Source of the DNA: Herpetosiphon sp042688385
Lineage (GTDB): Bacteria > Chloroflexota > Chloroflexia > Chloroflexales > Herpetosiphonaceae
Assembly: GCF_042688385.1 (NCBI RefSeq)
Contig: NZ_JBHUPY010000001.1
Location: 372,001 to 436,000, forward strand
Reading direction: 5' to 3'
DNA: 64,000 nucleotides
Each line of letters begins with the position of its first letter. Positions within the stretch are counted from its first letter, which is position 1. The notes beneath the pieces were generated by a model. That model was not told the DNA's origin and ran no database searches. It worked only from the letters and a program-made list of their open reading frames with translations. The position numbers and the translations under genes were made by a program. Positions 24,182 through 31,759 of the stretch are shown in pieces.

Positions 24182-24326
24182 GCTCTCGACCATTGTTGGC
24201 GGGAAGCACTGGTTCGTTTTCTGGTTTCAAACACCACTTGGATCGCACCCGACCGAGATGGTAAGTACACAGTGATGTGCTTCGTTCTCCTCGGCTGACG
24301 CGATTCGGCGTTGCGGAGGTTTTTTT
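24182..24326 (+). ncRNA. structured 5' leader, candidate pan RNA or attenuator
   Basis: The leader ends in a hairpin (24289-24319): CCTC…GAGG outer pairs and GACGC/GCGTT inner pairs around GATTCG. Seven Ts follow, then the ATG directly. The hairpin includes the only ribosome binding site (GGAGG), so it can act as an intrinsic terminator or hide the start site. Upstream, ACCAT (24189-24193) can pair with ATGGT (24258-24262), and CGGG (24200-24203) with CCCG (24248-24251), enclosing a smaller stem. Known biology: a 'pan' motif RNA was described upstream of pantothenate genes in groups including Chloroflexota. Assigning it here is inference from context and architecture. Confidence 0.5.
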
Positions 24327-25151
24327 ATGGCTTTTTCCGCTCGACCGACGGTCGGCATGTTTGGCGCAGGCAAGGTTGGCACTGCTTTGGCTTTGGCTTT
24401 AAAGCGGGCTGGCTATTCGATTGCTGGCGTTTCCTCACGTTCAGCAACGTCGGCCCAGGCTTTGGCCCAGCAGCTTGAATGCTCGGTGCTGGCACCTACT
24501 GCGTTATTTACCCAAACCCAACTCATTTTCCTGACAATCCCCGACGATCAATTGGCCCCGTTGGCTCAATCACTCGCCACAACCCTGCCGCAGGGTCATG
24601 GTATTGTGGCCCATTGTTCGGGAGCTTTGACCAGCAGCGTGTTGCAACCCTTACAATTGCGTGGTTGGCAGGTTGCCAGTTGCCATCCATTGGCTCCATT
24701 TGCCAGCCGCACAACTCCCTTGCCGCAAGCAATTACTTGGGCCATCGAGGCCGAACCAGCGCTTTATGCTGTGCTGGACGAGCTTGTGCATGCCGTTGGC
24801 GGAATTCCACGCCCAATACAGACCGAGCATAAAGTGCTGTATCACAGTGCTGCCGTGCTCTCGGCCAATTATGCAATTACCCTTGCGGCACGGGCCGTCG
24901 ATTTGCTGCAACTTTGCGGTTGGTCGGGGCCAGAAGCCTTGCAAGCACTCGTACCGCTCCTGCGCGATAACGTCGAAAATTTGGCGCGGCTTGGCTTGCC
25001 GCAAGCATTAACCGGCCCCTTGGCTCGCGGCGATTATGGTACAGTCGAACGCCATCTTCAGGCGCTCGATGCCAATGCTCCCGAGATTGCACGCTTGTAT
25101 CGAGCCTGCATTGAGGCAACTCAACCCTTGTTAGAACCGAAGAAAGTATGA
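24327..25151 (+). CDS. DUF2520 / Rossmann dehydrogenase-like protein, pantothenate-associated
   Basis: A 274-residue two-domain protein. VGMFGAGKVGTALALALKRAGY (8-29) is a dinucleotide-binding Rossmann start, followed by the FLTIPDDQLAPLA and VAHCSGALTSSVL blocks of the DUF2520 family (related to F420/NADP oxidoreductases and ketopantoate reductases). The C-terminal helical domain has HKVLYHSAAVLSANY. Its position just before panB and behind a pan-like leader suggests a step in pantothenate synthesis, perhaps ketopantoate reduction; that is inference. Its stop codon TGA falls inside the AAGTATG heptad repeat that follows. Confidence 0.8.
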   Translation: MAFSARPTVGMFGAGKVGTALALALKRAGYSIAGVSSRSATSAQALAQQLECSVLAPTALFTQTQLIFLTIPDDQLAPLAQSLATTLPQGHGIVAHCSGALTSSVLQPLQLRGWQVASCHPLAPFASRTTPLPQAITWAIEAEPALYAVLDELVHAVGGIPRPIQTEHKVLYHSAAVLSANYAITLAARAVDLLQLCGWSGPEALQALVPLLRDNVENLARLGLPQALTGPLARGDYGTVERHLQALDANAPEIARLYRACIEATQPLLEPKKV

Positions 25152-25362
25152 AGTATGAGGGATGAAATCAAAAGTCAAAAGTCAAAATAGGGGCGAGATA
25201 GCGGGGTTTCGTTTTTAATGCAGAGGCGCAGAGGGTGTGAGGGGTCAGGATTTAGGGGCAAGGGGTCAGCAGTTTGAAACACGCTGCATTAACCTGATCT
25301 CTGACCGCTGATCCCTCATCCCGTGTCCTTCGTGCTCTTCGTGCCCTTCGTGGTTTCAGGAA
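25146..25362. repeat. ordered block of short tandem repeats, reversed order (word block 5)
   Basis: Sits between the DUF2520 gene and panB. Words in plus order: AAGTATG/AGGGATGAA (25146-25164), AAAAGTC units (25167-25188), GCAGAGGCGCAGAGGG (25221-25236), AGGGGTCAGGATTTAGGGG units (25239-25268), CTGACCGCTGATCCCTCATCCC (25301-25322) and TCCTTCGTGCTCTTCGTG nonads (25325-25353). This is the exact reverse of the order in blocks 1 and 2, as expected if a whole block can be inverted. Confidence 0.8.
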
Positions 25363-25404
25363 TTTAAACAACAATTCTTTATCAACCAAGCAAAGGAGCT
25401 ACCC

Positions 25405-26271
25405 ATGCGAACCCAATTGAGCGATATTCAACGGATGAAAGATCGAGCCGAACGCTTGGTGATGGTTACTGCTTACGACTACACCAGCGCCCAATTGATC
25501 GATCGCACCGATATTCCCTTGATTTTGGTGGGCGATTCGTTGGGCATGGTTGTGCAGGGCAATAGCTCAACCGTGCCCGTCACCATCGATGAAATTGTCT
25601 ATCACACCAAAGCGGTGATGCGCGGCAGCAGCAAAGCCCTCGTGGTCAGCGATTTGCCATTTTTGAGCTATACCAGCCCTGAGCAGGCCATCCAAAATGC
25701 TGGCAAATTGATGCAGCTTGGCGGCTGTGGCGCGGTTAAGCTGGAAGGTGGCGTAAATATGGCTCCGACCGTGCGCCGCTTGGTCGATTTGGGCATTCCG
25801 GTGATGGGCCACTTGGGCTTTACGCCGCAATCGGTCAATCAAATTGGCATGCGGGTACAGGGCAAAACCGTGGCTCATGCTCGTCAGTTGCTCGAAGATG
25901 CCTTGGCCTTGGAAGCTGCTGGGGCGTTTGCAATTGTGTTGGAGCTAATTCCTGCTGCCTTGGCCAAAGCCATCACTGAGCGGCTGCATATTCCAACGAT
26001 TGGAATTGGCGCAGGGGTTGGTTGCGATGGCGAGGTCCAAGTTTGGCACGATATTTTGGGCTTGTATAGCGATCATCTGCCTCGGCACACCAAGCGTTAC
26101 GCCGATTTGGGCAGCACAATTGAGCAAGCGCTGAATCAATATGCCCATGAAGTGCGCGAGCGGAGTTTTCCAACTGCCGCCAATAGCAGCGTGATCGATG
26201 CTAAAACCTTAGCCGAAGCACTCGGTGAACAGGCAGTCAGCCTCGGCTCAAATGCCAAATTGAGCGTCTAA
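25405..26271 (+). CDS. panB: 3-methyl-2-oxobutanoate hydroxymethyltransferase
   Basis: Makes ketopantoate from 2-oxoisovalerate and methylenetetrahydrofolate, the first committed step to pantothenate and CoA. The 288-residue protein has MVTAYDYTSAQLIDRTDIPLILVGDSLGMVVQG near the N-terminus, with the Mg-binding D in GDSLG. VKLEGG, PVMGHLGFTPQSVNQIGM and GIGAGVGCDGEVQVWHDILGL follow, with the catalytic E in VLELIP. Full length. AAGGAGCTACCC precedes the ATG. A 15-bp terminator follows. The 250-base repeat block before it may or may not interrupt co-transcription with the DUF2520 gene. ilvE at 36.9 kb feeds related metabolites. Confidence 0.96.
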   Translation: MRTQLSDIQRMKDRAERLVMVTAYDYTSAQLIDRTDIPLILVGDSLGMVVQGNSSTVPVTIDEIVYHTKAVMRGSSKALVVSDLPFLSYTSPEQAIQNAGKLMQLGGCGAVKLEGGVNMAPTVRRLVDLGIPVMGHLGFTPQSVNQIGMRVQGKTVAHARQLLEDALALEAAGAFAIVLELIPAALAKAITERLHIPTIGIGAGVGCDGEVQVWHDILGLYSDHLPRHTKRYADLGSTIEQALNQYAHEVRERSFPTAANSSVIDAKTLAEALGEQAVSLGSNAKLSV

Positions 26272-26283
26272 ATTATTGATTGA

Positions 26284-26325
26284 AACAAACGTCCGCTGCT
26301 AATACACAGCGGACGTTTGTTGTTT
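26284..26325. terminator. bidirectional terminator between panB and HAD gene
   Basis: AACAAACGTCCGCTG (26284-26298) and CAGCGGACGTTTGTT (26307-26321) are perfect 15-bp arms with an 8-base loop. A T-rich run follows on the plus strand, and A-rich sequence precedes for the minus strand. It serves both convergent genes. Confidence 0.92.
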
Positions 26326-27097
26326 AATTGAACAATTCAGCAACTGATTCAATAATTGCGGTTGGGCGATAGGGATAGCGCTCTGCATCCAAGCGGGTCA
26401 TCATGCCCGAAAGCACGAGGGCGGTGCGCATACCGGCCTCGGTGCCGCCAATAATATCGGTGTCCATGCGGTCGCCAATCATCATTGCTTCGGCTGCGTG
26501 GGCATCGATAGTGCGCAAGGCGGTGCGCATCATCACTGGGTTGGGCTTGCCCACAAAATAGGCCTCGGCATTGGTTGCAGCTTGAATTAATGCGACAACT
26601 GCACCACATGCTGGCAAAATCCCTCGCTCCGATGGCCCCGAAACATCAGGGTTAGTGCCGATCAGACGCGAGCCAGCGGCAACCAAACGCACAGCTTGGG
26701 TGATCCGTTCAAAGCTGTAGGATGTCGTTTCGCCAATCACCACATAATCAGGATCATGCTCGGTCATGGTGTAGCCAACATCATAGAGCGCATTGGTCAG
26801 CCCAGCCTCGCCAATTACGAAAGCTGTGCCATTGGGCCGTTGCGAATCGAGAAATTTGGCGGTGGCCAAGGCCGAGGTATAAATATCTTCGATTTCTAAG
26901 GGCAAGCCAATTCGTGCCAAACGCGCCTGCAAATCGCGCGGCGTATAAATTGAATTGTTGGTCAAGACTAAAAATTTGCGGCCTGAAGCCCGAAGCCGAC
27001 CCAAAAACTCCGGTGCGCCAGGAATAATTTGTGCGCCGTGGACTAATACGCCATCCATATCGCATAACACGGCACGTACATCATCAAACTGATTCAT
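26324..27097 (-). CDS. HAD-IIA (NagD-like) phosphatase
   Basis: A 257-residue haloacid-dehalogenase-superfamily hydrolase from ATG 27097 (GGAGG 6 bases upstream; a GTG directly before is less likely). Motif I is CDMDGVLVHG, with the nucleophile and acid aspartates. Motif II is LVLTNNS, the motif III lysine is in VGKPNP, and motif IV is MIGDRMDTDIIGG. The C2-type cap between motifs II and III places it in the NagD/pNPPase/PGP branch acting on small phosphorylated metabolites. Substrate unknown. Confidence 0.9.
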   Translation of the reverse strand: MNQFDDVRAVLCDMDGVLVHGAQIIPGAPEFLGRLRASGRKFLVLTNNSIYTPRDLQARLARIGLPLEIEDIYTSALATAKFLDSQRPNGTAFVIGEAGLTNALYDVGYTMTEHDPDYVVIGETTSYSFERITQAVRLVAAGSRLIGTNPDVSGPSERGILPACGAVVALIQAATNAEAYFVGKPNPVMMRTALRTIDAHAAEAMMIGDRMDTDIIGGTEAGMRTALVLSGMMTRLDAERYPYRPTAIIESVAELFN

Positions 27098-27143
27098 CAC
27101 AAGCCTCCCAAAACAAAGTGCGGGACGATAGGCCTATTATAAT

Positions 27144-27633
27144 CCGAAAGGATGAAGGATGAAGGATGAGGGATGAAGGATGAATGGGTCGAGGGCTATC
27201 GGCTATGGGCTTTTGGCTAGCGGAACAATGGTTGGAATTATCTGCTTATAAAAGGGGTTGGGGATCGTTTGTTGGGGGTCAGGGATCAGGTTTAACGCAG
27301 CGGCGCAGAGGAAGCATGGCTTTGGGCTATATGTACTGATACATTAGATTGGCAACCATGTTCCCTCACCCCCCAGCCCCCTCTCCCACTGAACGCGGGC
27401 GAGGGGGAGCGCCCCGTGTATAACCAATGGCGGTCAAACCAAGGTGTTAAAGCCCCTCGCCCGCCACGTGGGAGAGGGGTTGGGGTGAGGGGATCAAGCC
27501 GTGGCTAACCCAATGAACCAATACAGCTATCGACTATCGGAACAATTGTTGGAATTGCCAAATAATCCCTGATCGCCAAAAGCCTAGAGCCTCATCCCTT
27601 TTGCCTTTTGATTTTTGACTTCTGATTTGCGTA
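27144..27633. repeat. word block 6, with a palindromic element inside
   Basis: Plus order: GGATGAA heptads (27147-27185), GGCTATC/GGCTATGGG/GGCTAGC (27195-27221), GGTCAGGGATCAGG (27277-27291), AACGCAGCGGCGCAGAGG (27293-27311), the palindromic element (27332-27525), CTATCGACTATCGG (27527-27540), AAAGCCTAGAGCC (27579-27591), then TTTTGCCTTTTGATTTTTGACTTC units (27599-27626). Ends directly at the GT2 gene's stop. Confidence 0.8.
27332..27525. repeat. two-hairpin palindromic element, copy 3
   Basis: About 194 bp. The outer ends TGTACTGATACATTAGATTGG and CCAATGAACCAATACA form an imperfect terminal inverted repeat. The core begins CCCTCACCCCCCAGCCCCC and ends GGGGTTGGGGTGAGGGG, and each half has its own CCCCTC…GAGGGG stem. 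Opposite orientation to copies 1, 2 and 4. Confidence 0.85.
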
Positions 27634-27634
27634 G

Positions 27635-28684
27635 CTACTCGTGAATTTCCGTGCCATCATTGGGTGGTGAGCGGCGGGCGACCTCGACTTCAAGGTTGCG
27701 CAAGCGATACAGAATTTCTTCGTTGATCCGGCGATTGTTGCCGCTTAAGTCGGCCAGAATCCCAATGAAGAAGGTCAAAATTCCGACAATCATAAATACG
27801 CCGCCAATAAAAACCGATTGTAAATAGCGGGTATAGGTCTGATTTGGATCAAGCAGGTAGTAGATCATAAAGCGCAGCAGCAAGCCACCACCAATTAGCA
27901 AAAACGGCAGCGCAAAGTAGGTAAAGGTTTTTAGCGGCTCATATTGGGCATAGGTTCGAATAATTGTCGCGCCTTGGCGCTTCACAAAATTGAAATTACC
28001 ACGATGCAAGCGCGATGGTCTGGTTGGCTTTGTGGTAATCGCCACATGGTCAACATTTAGGCGACGCTTGCCAGCTTGAATCAAATTTTCAATCGTGTAG
28101 GAAAATTCGCTGGTGACATACAAGCGCAAGCCAGCTTCTTTGGAGTAGGCGCGAAAACCACTGGGTGCGTCGGGCACATCGGTATCTGAGGCAACCCGCA
28201 CGACCCAACTGCCAACCCGTTGCAGTAATTTCTTTTGGGTTGAAAAATGCTCGACGTTTTGGGTTTGGCGGTCGCCAATCACAATATCGGCCTTGCCCTC
28301 TAAAATTGGCTTGATCAGCTCGGGAATCGCCGAGCCTGGATATTGATGATCGCCATCGGTGTTGACGATAATATCAGCACCAAGTTTGAGCGCTGCATCC
28401 ATGCCCGATTGAAAAGCCGCTGGCAGACCTTTGCGCCCACGATGACGCACAATGTAGTTAACCCCAAGCTCACGCGCTACCTCAACCGTGCGATCAGTCG
28501 AGCCATCGTCGATGACGAGGGTTTCAAAATGCACATTGGGTAAATCCAAGGGAATATCATTCAACACCGCTGGCAAGGTTTCTTCTTCGTTCAAACAGGG
28601 AATTTGAATAATTACCCGCCATGGATGGCTGCGTGTCGGTTCGCTTGGTTGAATATAGGTTTCACTCATTGGCATCGTGGCCAT
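27635..28684 (-). CDS. family 2 glycosyltransferase, polyprenyl-phosphate sugar synthase-like
   Basis: A 349-residue protein. IIQIPCLNEEETLP (about 25-38), VIDDGSTDRT, the RKGLPAAFQSGM block and NTDGDHQYPG (the DXD-type nucleotide-sugar metal site) define a GT-A fold of the DPM/ArnC group. Two C-terminal helices (about 258-282 and 298-322) anchor it, followed by a cytosolic coiled segment rich in R and E. These enzymes transfer a sugar from a nucleotide to a polyprenyl phosphate for later export. AAGGAAGG lies 8 bases before the ATG. Same strand as the acyltransferase and inositol-phosphate synthase upstream. Confidence 0.88.
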   Translation of the reverse strand: MATMPMSETYIQPSEPTRSHPWRVIIQIPCLNEEETLPAVLNDIPLDLPNVHFETLVIDDGSTDRTVEVARELGVNYIVRHRGRKGLPAAFQSGMDAALKLGADIIVNTDGDHQYPGSAIPELIKPILEGKADIVIGDRQTQNVEHFSTQKKLLQRVGSWVVRVASDTDVPDAPSGFRAYSKEAGLRLYVTSEFSYTIENLIQAGKRRLNVDHVAITTKPTRPSRLHRGNFNFVKRQGATIIRTYAQYEPLKTFTYFALPFLLIGGGLLLRFMIYYLLDPNQTYTRYLQSVFIGGVFMIVGILTFFIGILADLSGNNRRINEEILYRLRNLEVEVARRSPPNDGTEIHE

Positions 28685-28762
28685 GGGCGTGGCCTTCCTT
28701 TGTATGCTAGTTATTCAGCGAATCAGCAGATTGCCTGTATCGGCCCAATAGTAGCACGAAAT

Positions 28763-29629
28763 TCAATCGTTGGTGCGCTCAGGCCAAACTGGTTGCAACA
28801 CCCCCCAACTTTCGGGCCACTTTACAATCCATGTTTCCAAATAGCTCAGCATTTCACGCGCTACCCGTTCTGCTGCTTGGTCAGTGTTTTCATCGGGCAA
28901 GGCCTGAAAATGGCGAATGGGATCGACGCGAAAGAATGGCTCATTTGCGCCAAACCATGCGCAGCTGCCAAGCGCCACTGGCCAACCGCGTAACGCCAAG
29001 CGCGCTGGGCCAATTGGCACATCAGCCAACTCGCCAAAGAAGGGAATTTTGATCGCTTGCGAAGCCAAATCGCGATCGCCTGCTAAAACGACAATTTTCT
29101 TAGCTCGCAGCGCTTTGAGCACTTCGCGGCCTGCATTTGGCCCCAGCACAATCAACTCGCCGCCATGGGCTTCACGCAATTCTTTGACCAATTGCAAAAA
29201 TTCTGGTGGCTCGATGGCCTCGACAACCAGCACCACGGGCAAACCATGAGCCGCCAACACCGAAAGCCCAGTGCTAAACGCGCCAGTGTGGGCAACCACC
29301 AACAAGCCGCCAGTTTCGGCCAGCGCCTGCAAATGCTCTAGGCCAGAGTAATCGAAGCGTTGGCGCATGTGCTCAAGGCTCCAAGCTGGCAAGCGCACAA
29401 GATCGGCATAATGGCGCAAAACATTGGCAACCACCCGCGATTGCATATACAAGCGGGCGATGCCTTTGGTTTTGGGGGCAACCCGAGCCAGATTCGAGCT
29501 GGTGTTACGGCGGAGTTTGGGGCTAAACAGCGCCAAGAGAGCGCAAACATCGCAGGCTGCATACACCAGCCAATTGGGGAAGCGCGGCAACCAACGCATT
29601 GCCAAACGATACAGTTTTAGTGTGTTCAT
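28763..29629 (-). CDS. LpxL/HtrB-like lysophospholipid acyltransferase
   Basis: 288 residues from ATG 29629; the longer frame to 29665 is translated heptad repeat. It has one N-terminal helical segment (about 15-35) and then the acyltransferase fold. The usual HX4(D/E) site appears as HTGAFS, so the histidine is present but the acidic partner is serine. LGPNAGREVLKALRAKKIVVLAGDRD and the PFFGE and PIGPARLAL blocks match the family. In a bacterium without LPS, a role in acylating phosphatidylinositol mannosides or other glycolipids (PatA-like) is plausible, given the adjacent inositol-phosphate synthase. The start codon abuts a repeat block, with only a weak binding site. Confidence 0.78.
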   Translation of the reverse strand: MNTLKLYRLAMRWLPRFPNWLVYAACDVCALLALFSPKLRRNTSSNLARVAPKTKGIARLYMQSRVVANVLRHYADLVRLPAWSLEHMRQRFDYSGLEHLQALAETGGLLVVAHTGAFSTGLSVLAAHGLPVVLVVEAIEPPEFLQLVKELREAHGGELIVLGPNAGREVLKALRAKKIVVLAGDRDLASQAIKIPFFGELADVPIGPARLALRGWPVALGSCAWFGANEPFFRVDPIRHFQALPDENTDQAAERVAREMLSYLETWIVKWPESWGVLQPVWPERTND

Positions 29630-29632
29630 AAT

Positions 29633-29985
29633 GCTTGAGAACATAGAACATAGAACATAGAGCATAAATGTACTGATACATCAGGTTAACCACCGCATGA
29701 TCCCCTCACCCCAACCCCTCGCCCACGTGGTGGGCAAGGGGCTTTCATCCCGTGGTTCTTGCGCAATACGTCGGTAAAAACCAGCGCTCCCCTCGCCCGC
29801 GTTCAGTGGGAGAGGGGCTGGGGGTGAGGGAATGAACCATTGTTGCCAACCGAATGAACCATTACACATAAAAGCTTGGAATTGGATTTTGCTGATCTGT
29901 GATCATTGGTTAATCCGACCATATCCCGATAGCCAGTAGCCATCAGCCAACTCTGTTCTATGCTCTATGCTCTATGTTCTCCCTC
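29633..29985. repeat. word block 7, with a palindromic element inside
   Basis: AGAACATAGAACATAGAGCAT (29639-29665), palindromic element (29669-29866), a gap with GATCTGTGATCATTGG, ATAGCCAGTAGCCATCAGCC (29930-29949) and TTCTATGCTCTATGCTCTATG heptads (29953-29978). On the minus strand, both flanking genes see the usual orientation: stop-containing heptads after their 3' ends and ATG-containing heptads before their 5' ends. Confidence 0.8.
29669..29866. repeat. two-hairpin palindromic element, copy 4
   Basis: About 198 bp from TGTACTGATACATCAGGTT to AATGAACCATTACA. The left hairpin is CCCCTCGCCCACGTGGTGGG…AGGGG followed by CTTT, the right CCCCTCGCCCGCG…GAGAGGGGC. Interior GTGGTTCTTGCGCAATACG is shared with copy 2 and, inverted, with copy 6. 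Confidence 0.85.
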
Positions 29986-29987
29986 AA

Positions 29988-31061
29988 CTATTCGCCAGCA
30001 ATAAATTGTTCGGTGCGGCGATGAGCTTCGTCATCGGTGTATTGTTCTGGTGGGGTTTTCATAAAGTACGATGAAGGTGCGTACAAAGCCCCGCCAACGC
30101 CGCGATCAAGTGCCAATTTGGCACAGCGAATTGCATCGAGCACCACGCCAGCAGAGTTTGGCGAATCCCACACTTCAAGCTTAACTTCGGCGTTCAATGG
30201 CACATTGCCAAAGGTTGTGCCTTCCATGCGGATATAGCACCATTTGCGGTCGGTCAACCATGGAACATAATCGCTTGGGCCAACGTGGACGTTTTGGTCA
30301 GGCAAGCCATAGGGCAATTGGCTGGTAACGGCGTTGGTCTTGGAGATCTTTTTCGATTCCAAGCGTTCGCGTTCGAGCATGTTGTAGAAGTCGGTGTTGC
30401 CACCAAAATTCAATTGATAGGTGCGATCCAAATGCACGCCCCGTTGCTCGAACAAGTTGGTCAGCACACGGTGGACAATGGTTGCGCCAACTTGCGACTT
30501 AATGTCGTCGCCAATAATTGGCAAATTCTTTTCTTCGAAGCGTTTGCGCCAGTATTCTTGGCTAGCAATAAAGACTGGCACACAGTTGATGAAGGCACAG
30601 CCAGCTTCGAGAATTTGCTCAACATACCACTTGGTGGCCATTTCCGAGCCAACTGGCAGATAGCTAATCACCACATCGGTTTTGGTATCGCGCAGAATTT
30701 TAACAATATCTGCGGTTGAGCCAGGTGCTTTTTCAATCACTTGGCTCAGATATTTGCCCAAACCATCGTGGGTCATGCCGCGATAGACTGGCACATTCAA
30801 GTGGGGCACTTCGGAAAATTTATAGGTGTTGTTTGGTTCGGCGAAAATCGCCTCAGACAAATCCTTGCCGACCTTCGTAATATTAATATCGAAGCCAGCG
30901 GTAAATTCAATATCACTGACGTGATAGCCACCAAGATTGACGTGCATCAAACCAGGAATGCGGTCGTTCTCGTTGGCATTTTTGTAAAATTCAATCCCTT
31001 GAACGAGTGACGAGGCACAGTTGCCCACGCCGATAATGGCTACGCGAATTTTCTTACTCAA
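29988..31061 (-). CDS. ino1: myo-inositol-1(3)-phosphate synthase
   Basis: Converts glucose 6-phosphate to inositol phosphate with bound NAD, the entry to phosphatidylinositol and related lipids. From TTG 31061 (AAGGAG upstream, about 10 bases) the protein has 357 residues, the actinobacterial/archaeal short type. The frame is open to 31139 but that extension is not family-like. Motifs are IRVAIIGVGNCASSLVQGIE (NAD fold), SYLPVGSE, INCVPVFIA, GDDIKSQVGAT and QLNFGGNTDFYNML, and the C-terminal region has KLEVWDSPNSAGVVLDAIR. The neighbouring acyltransferase and GT2 genes suggest an inositol-glycolipid pathway. Confidence 0.93.
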   Translation of the reverse strand: MSKKIRVAIIGVGNCASSLVQGIEFYKNANENDRIPGLMHVNLGGYHVSDIEFTAGFDINITKVGKDLSEAIFAEPNNTYKFSEVPHLNVPVYRGMTHDGLGKYLSQVIEKAPGSTADIVKILRDTKTDVVISYLPVGSEMATKWYVEQILEAGCAFINCVPVFIASQEYWRKRFEEKNLPIIGDDIKSQVGATIVHRVLTNLFEQRGVHLDRTYQLNFGGNTDFYNMLERERLESKKISKTNAVTSQLPYGLPDQNVHVGPSDYVPWLTDRKWCYIRMEGTTFGNVPLNAEVKLEVWDSPNSAGVVLDAIRCAKLALDRGVGGALYAPSSYFMKTPPEQYTDDEAHRRTEQFIAGE

Positions 31062-31209
31062 AACGACACAACTCCTTAAATGGCTGAACGGAAGCTCTAT
31101 CCAAGGAAAAATTGTACTCCAGTTAAAATCCATTGGCAAGCAACCATAGCAAATTGCACAGCTTAATCAAGCTGTGCACATGCTAGACCACTTTTTGGCC
31201 TATTTTTGC

Positions 31210-31512
31210 TTAACTTACAGCCAAATTGGCTAAAATTTGGTAGTTAAACAAGCGTTGTAATCGATACCATTTGCCATTTATCGCATCGCGGCGTTGACAC
31301 ACCACAAAGAATGATTGCTGATCAGAAGGATGGGCTTCGATTGCCATTGACTTGCGACGAATCGCTGGAAATTGCGGTGGTTGCAACGAGTCGCCATCAA
31401 GAATTCCATAACCTTGAGGTGGCACAAAATCATGCCAGAAGTTTTCAACATGTTGGCAAAACAACCTGACTGCCTGGCGTTCTAAAACGGTTCGTTGTTG
31501 GGCATTGAACAT
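31210..31512 (-). CDS. small protein of unknown function
   Basis: A 100-residue soluble protein. AGGAG lies 7 bases before the ATG, which is the main support. The sequence is rich in Q and aromatic residues and has two cysteines (CQHVENFWHDF, VVCQRRDA). I recognise no family. No obvious partner: ino1 is 149 bases away on the same strand and the divergent kinase 247 bases away. No signal peptide or membrane helix. Confidence 0.6.
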   Translation of the reverse strand: MFNAQQRTVLERQAVRLFCQHVENFWHDFVPPQGYGILDGDSLQPPQFPAIRRKSMAIEAHPSDQQSFFVVCQRRDAINGKWYRLQRLFNYQILANLAVS

Positions 31513-31609
31513 ACAATGCTCCTTCCTGTGATTGCGCTAGCCGTAGCTAGGCAGATCAGTTATCGATGGATGTTGAAACCGCTAGGGGGTAAATGCTGTG
31601 GCATGAATA

Positions 31610-31618
31610 TGCTACAAT
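31610..31618 (+). promoter_or_regulatory. extended -10 promoter upstream of the CHASE3 kinase
   Basis: TGCTACAAT is a TG-extended -10. It predicts a leader of roughly 135-155 bases before the kinase start; no stable terminator-like hairpin was seen in it. Confidence 0.45.
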
Positions 31619-31759
31619 TCAAACACACTGAGTACTCCATAGGTTGCAATCGCTGCAACAGCGCTTCGTGACGACAGCTATAACGTCGGTCAAAGCTTGC
31701 TAGGCGATGATTCGGTAGAACTGCTTGCATCTCATGGGTATTAAACGTGGGGTCGGAAT

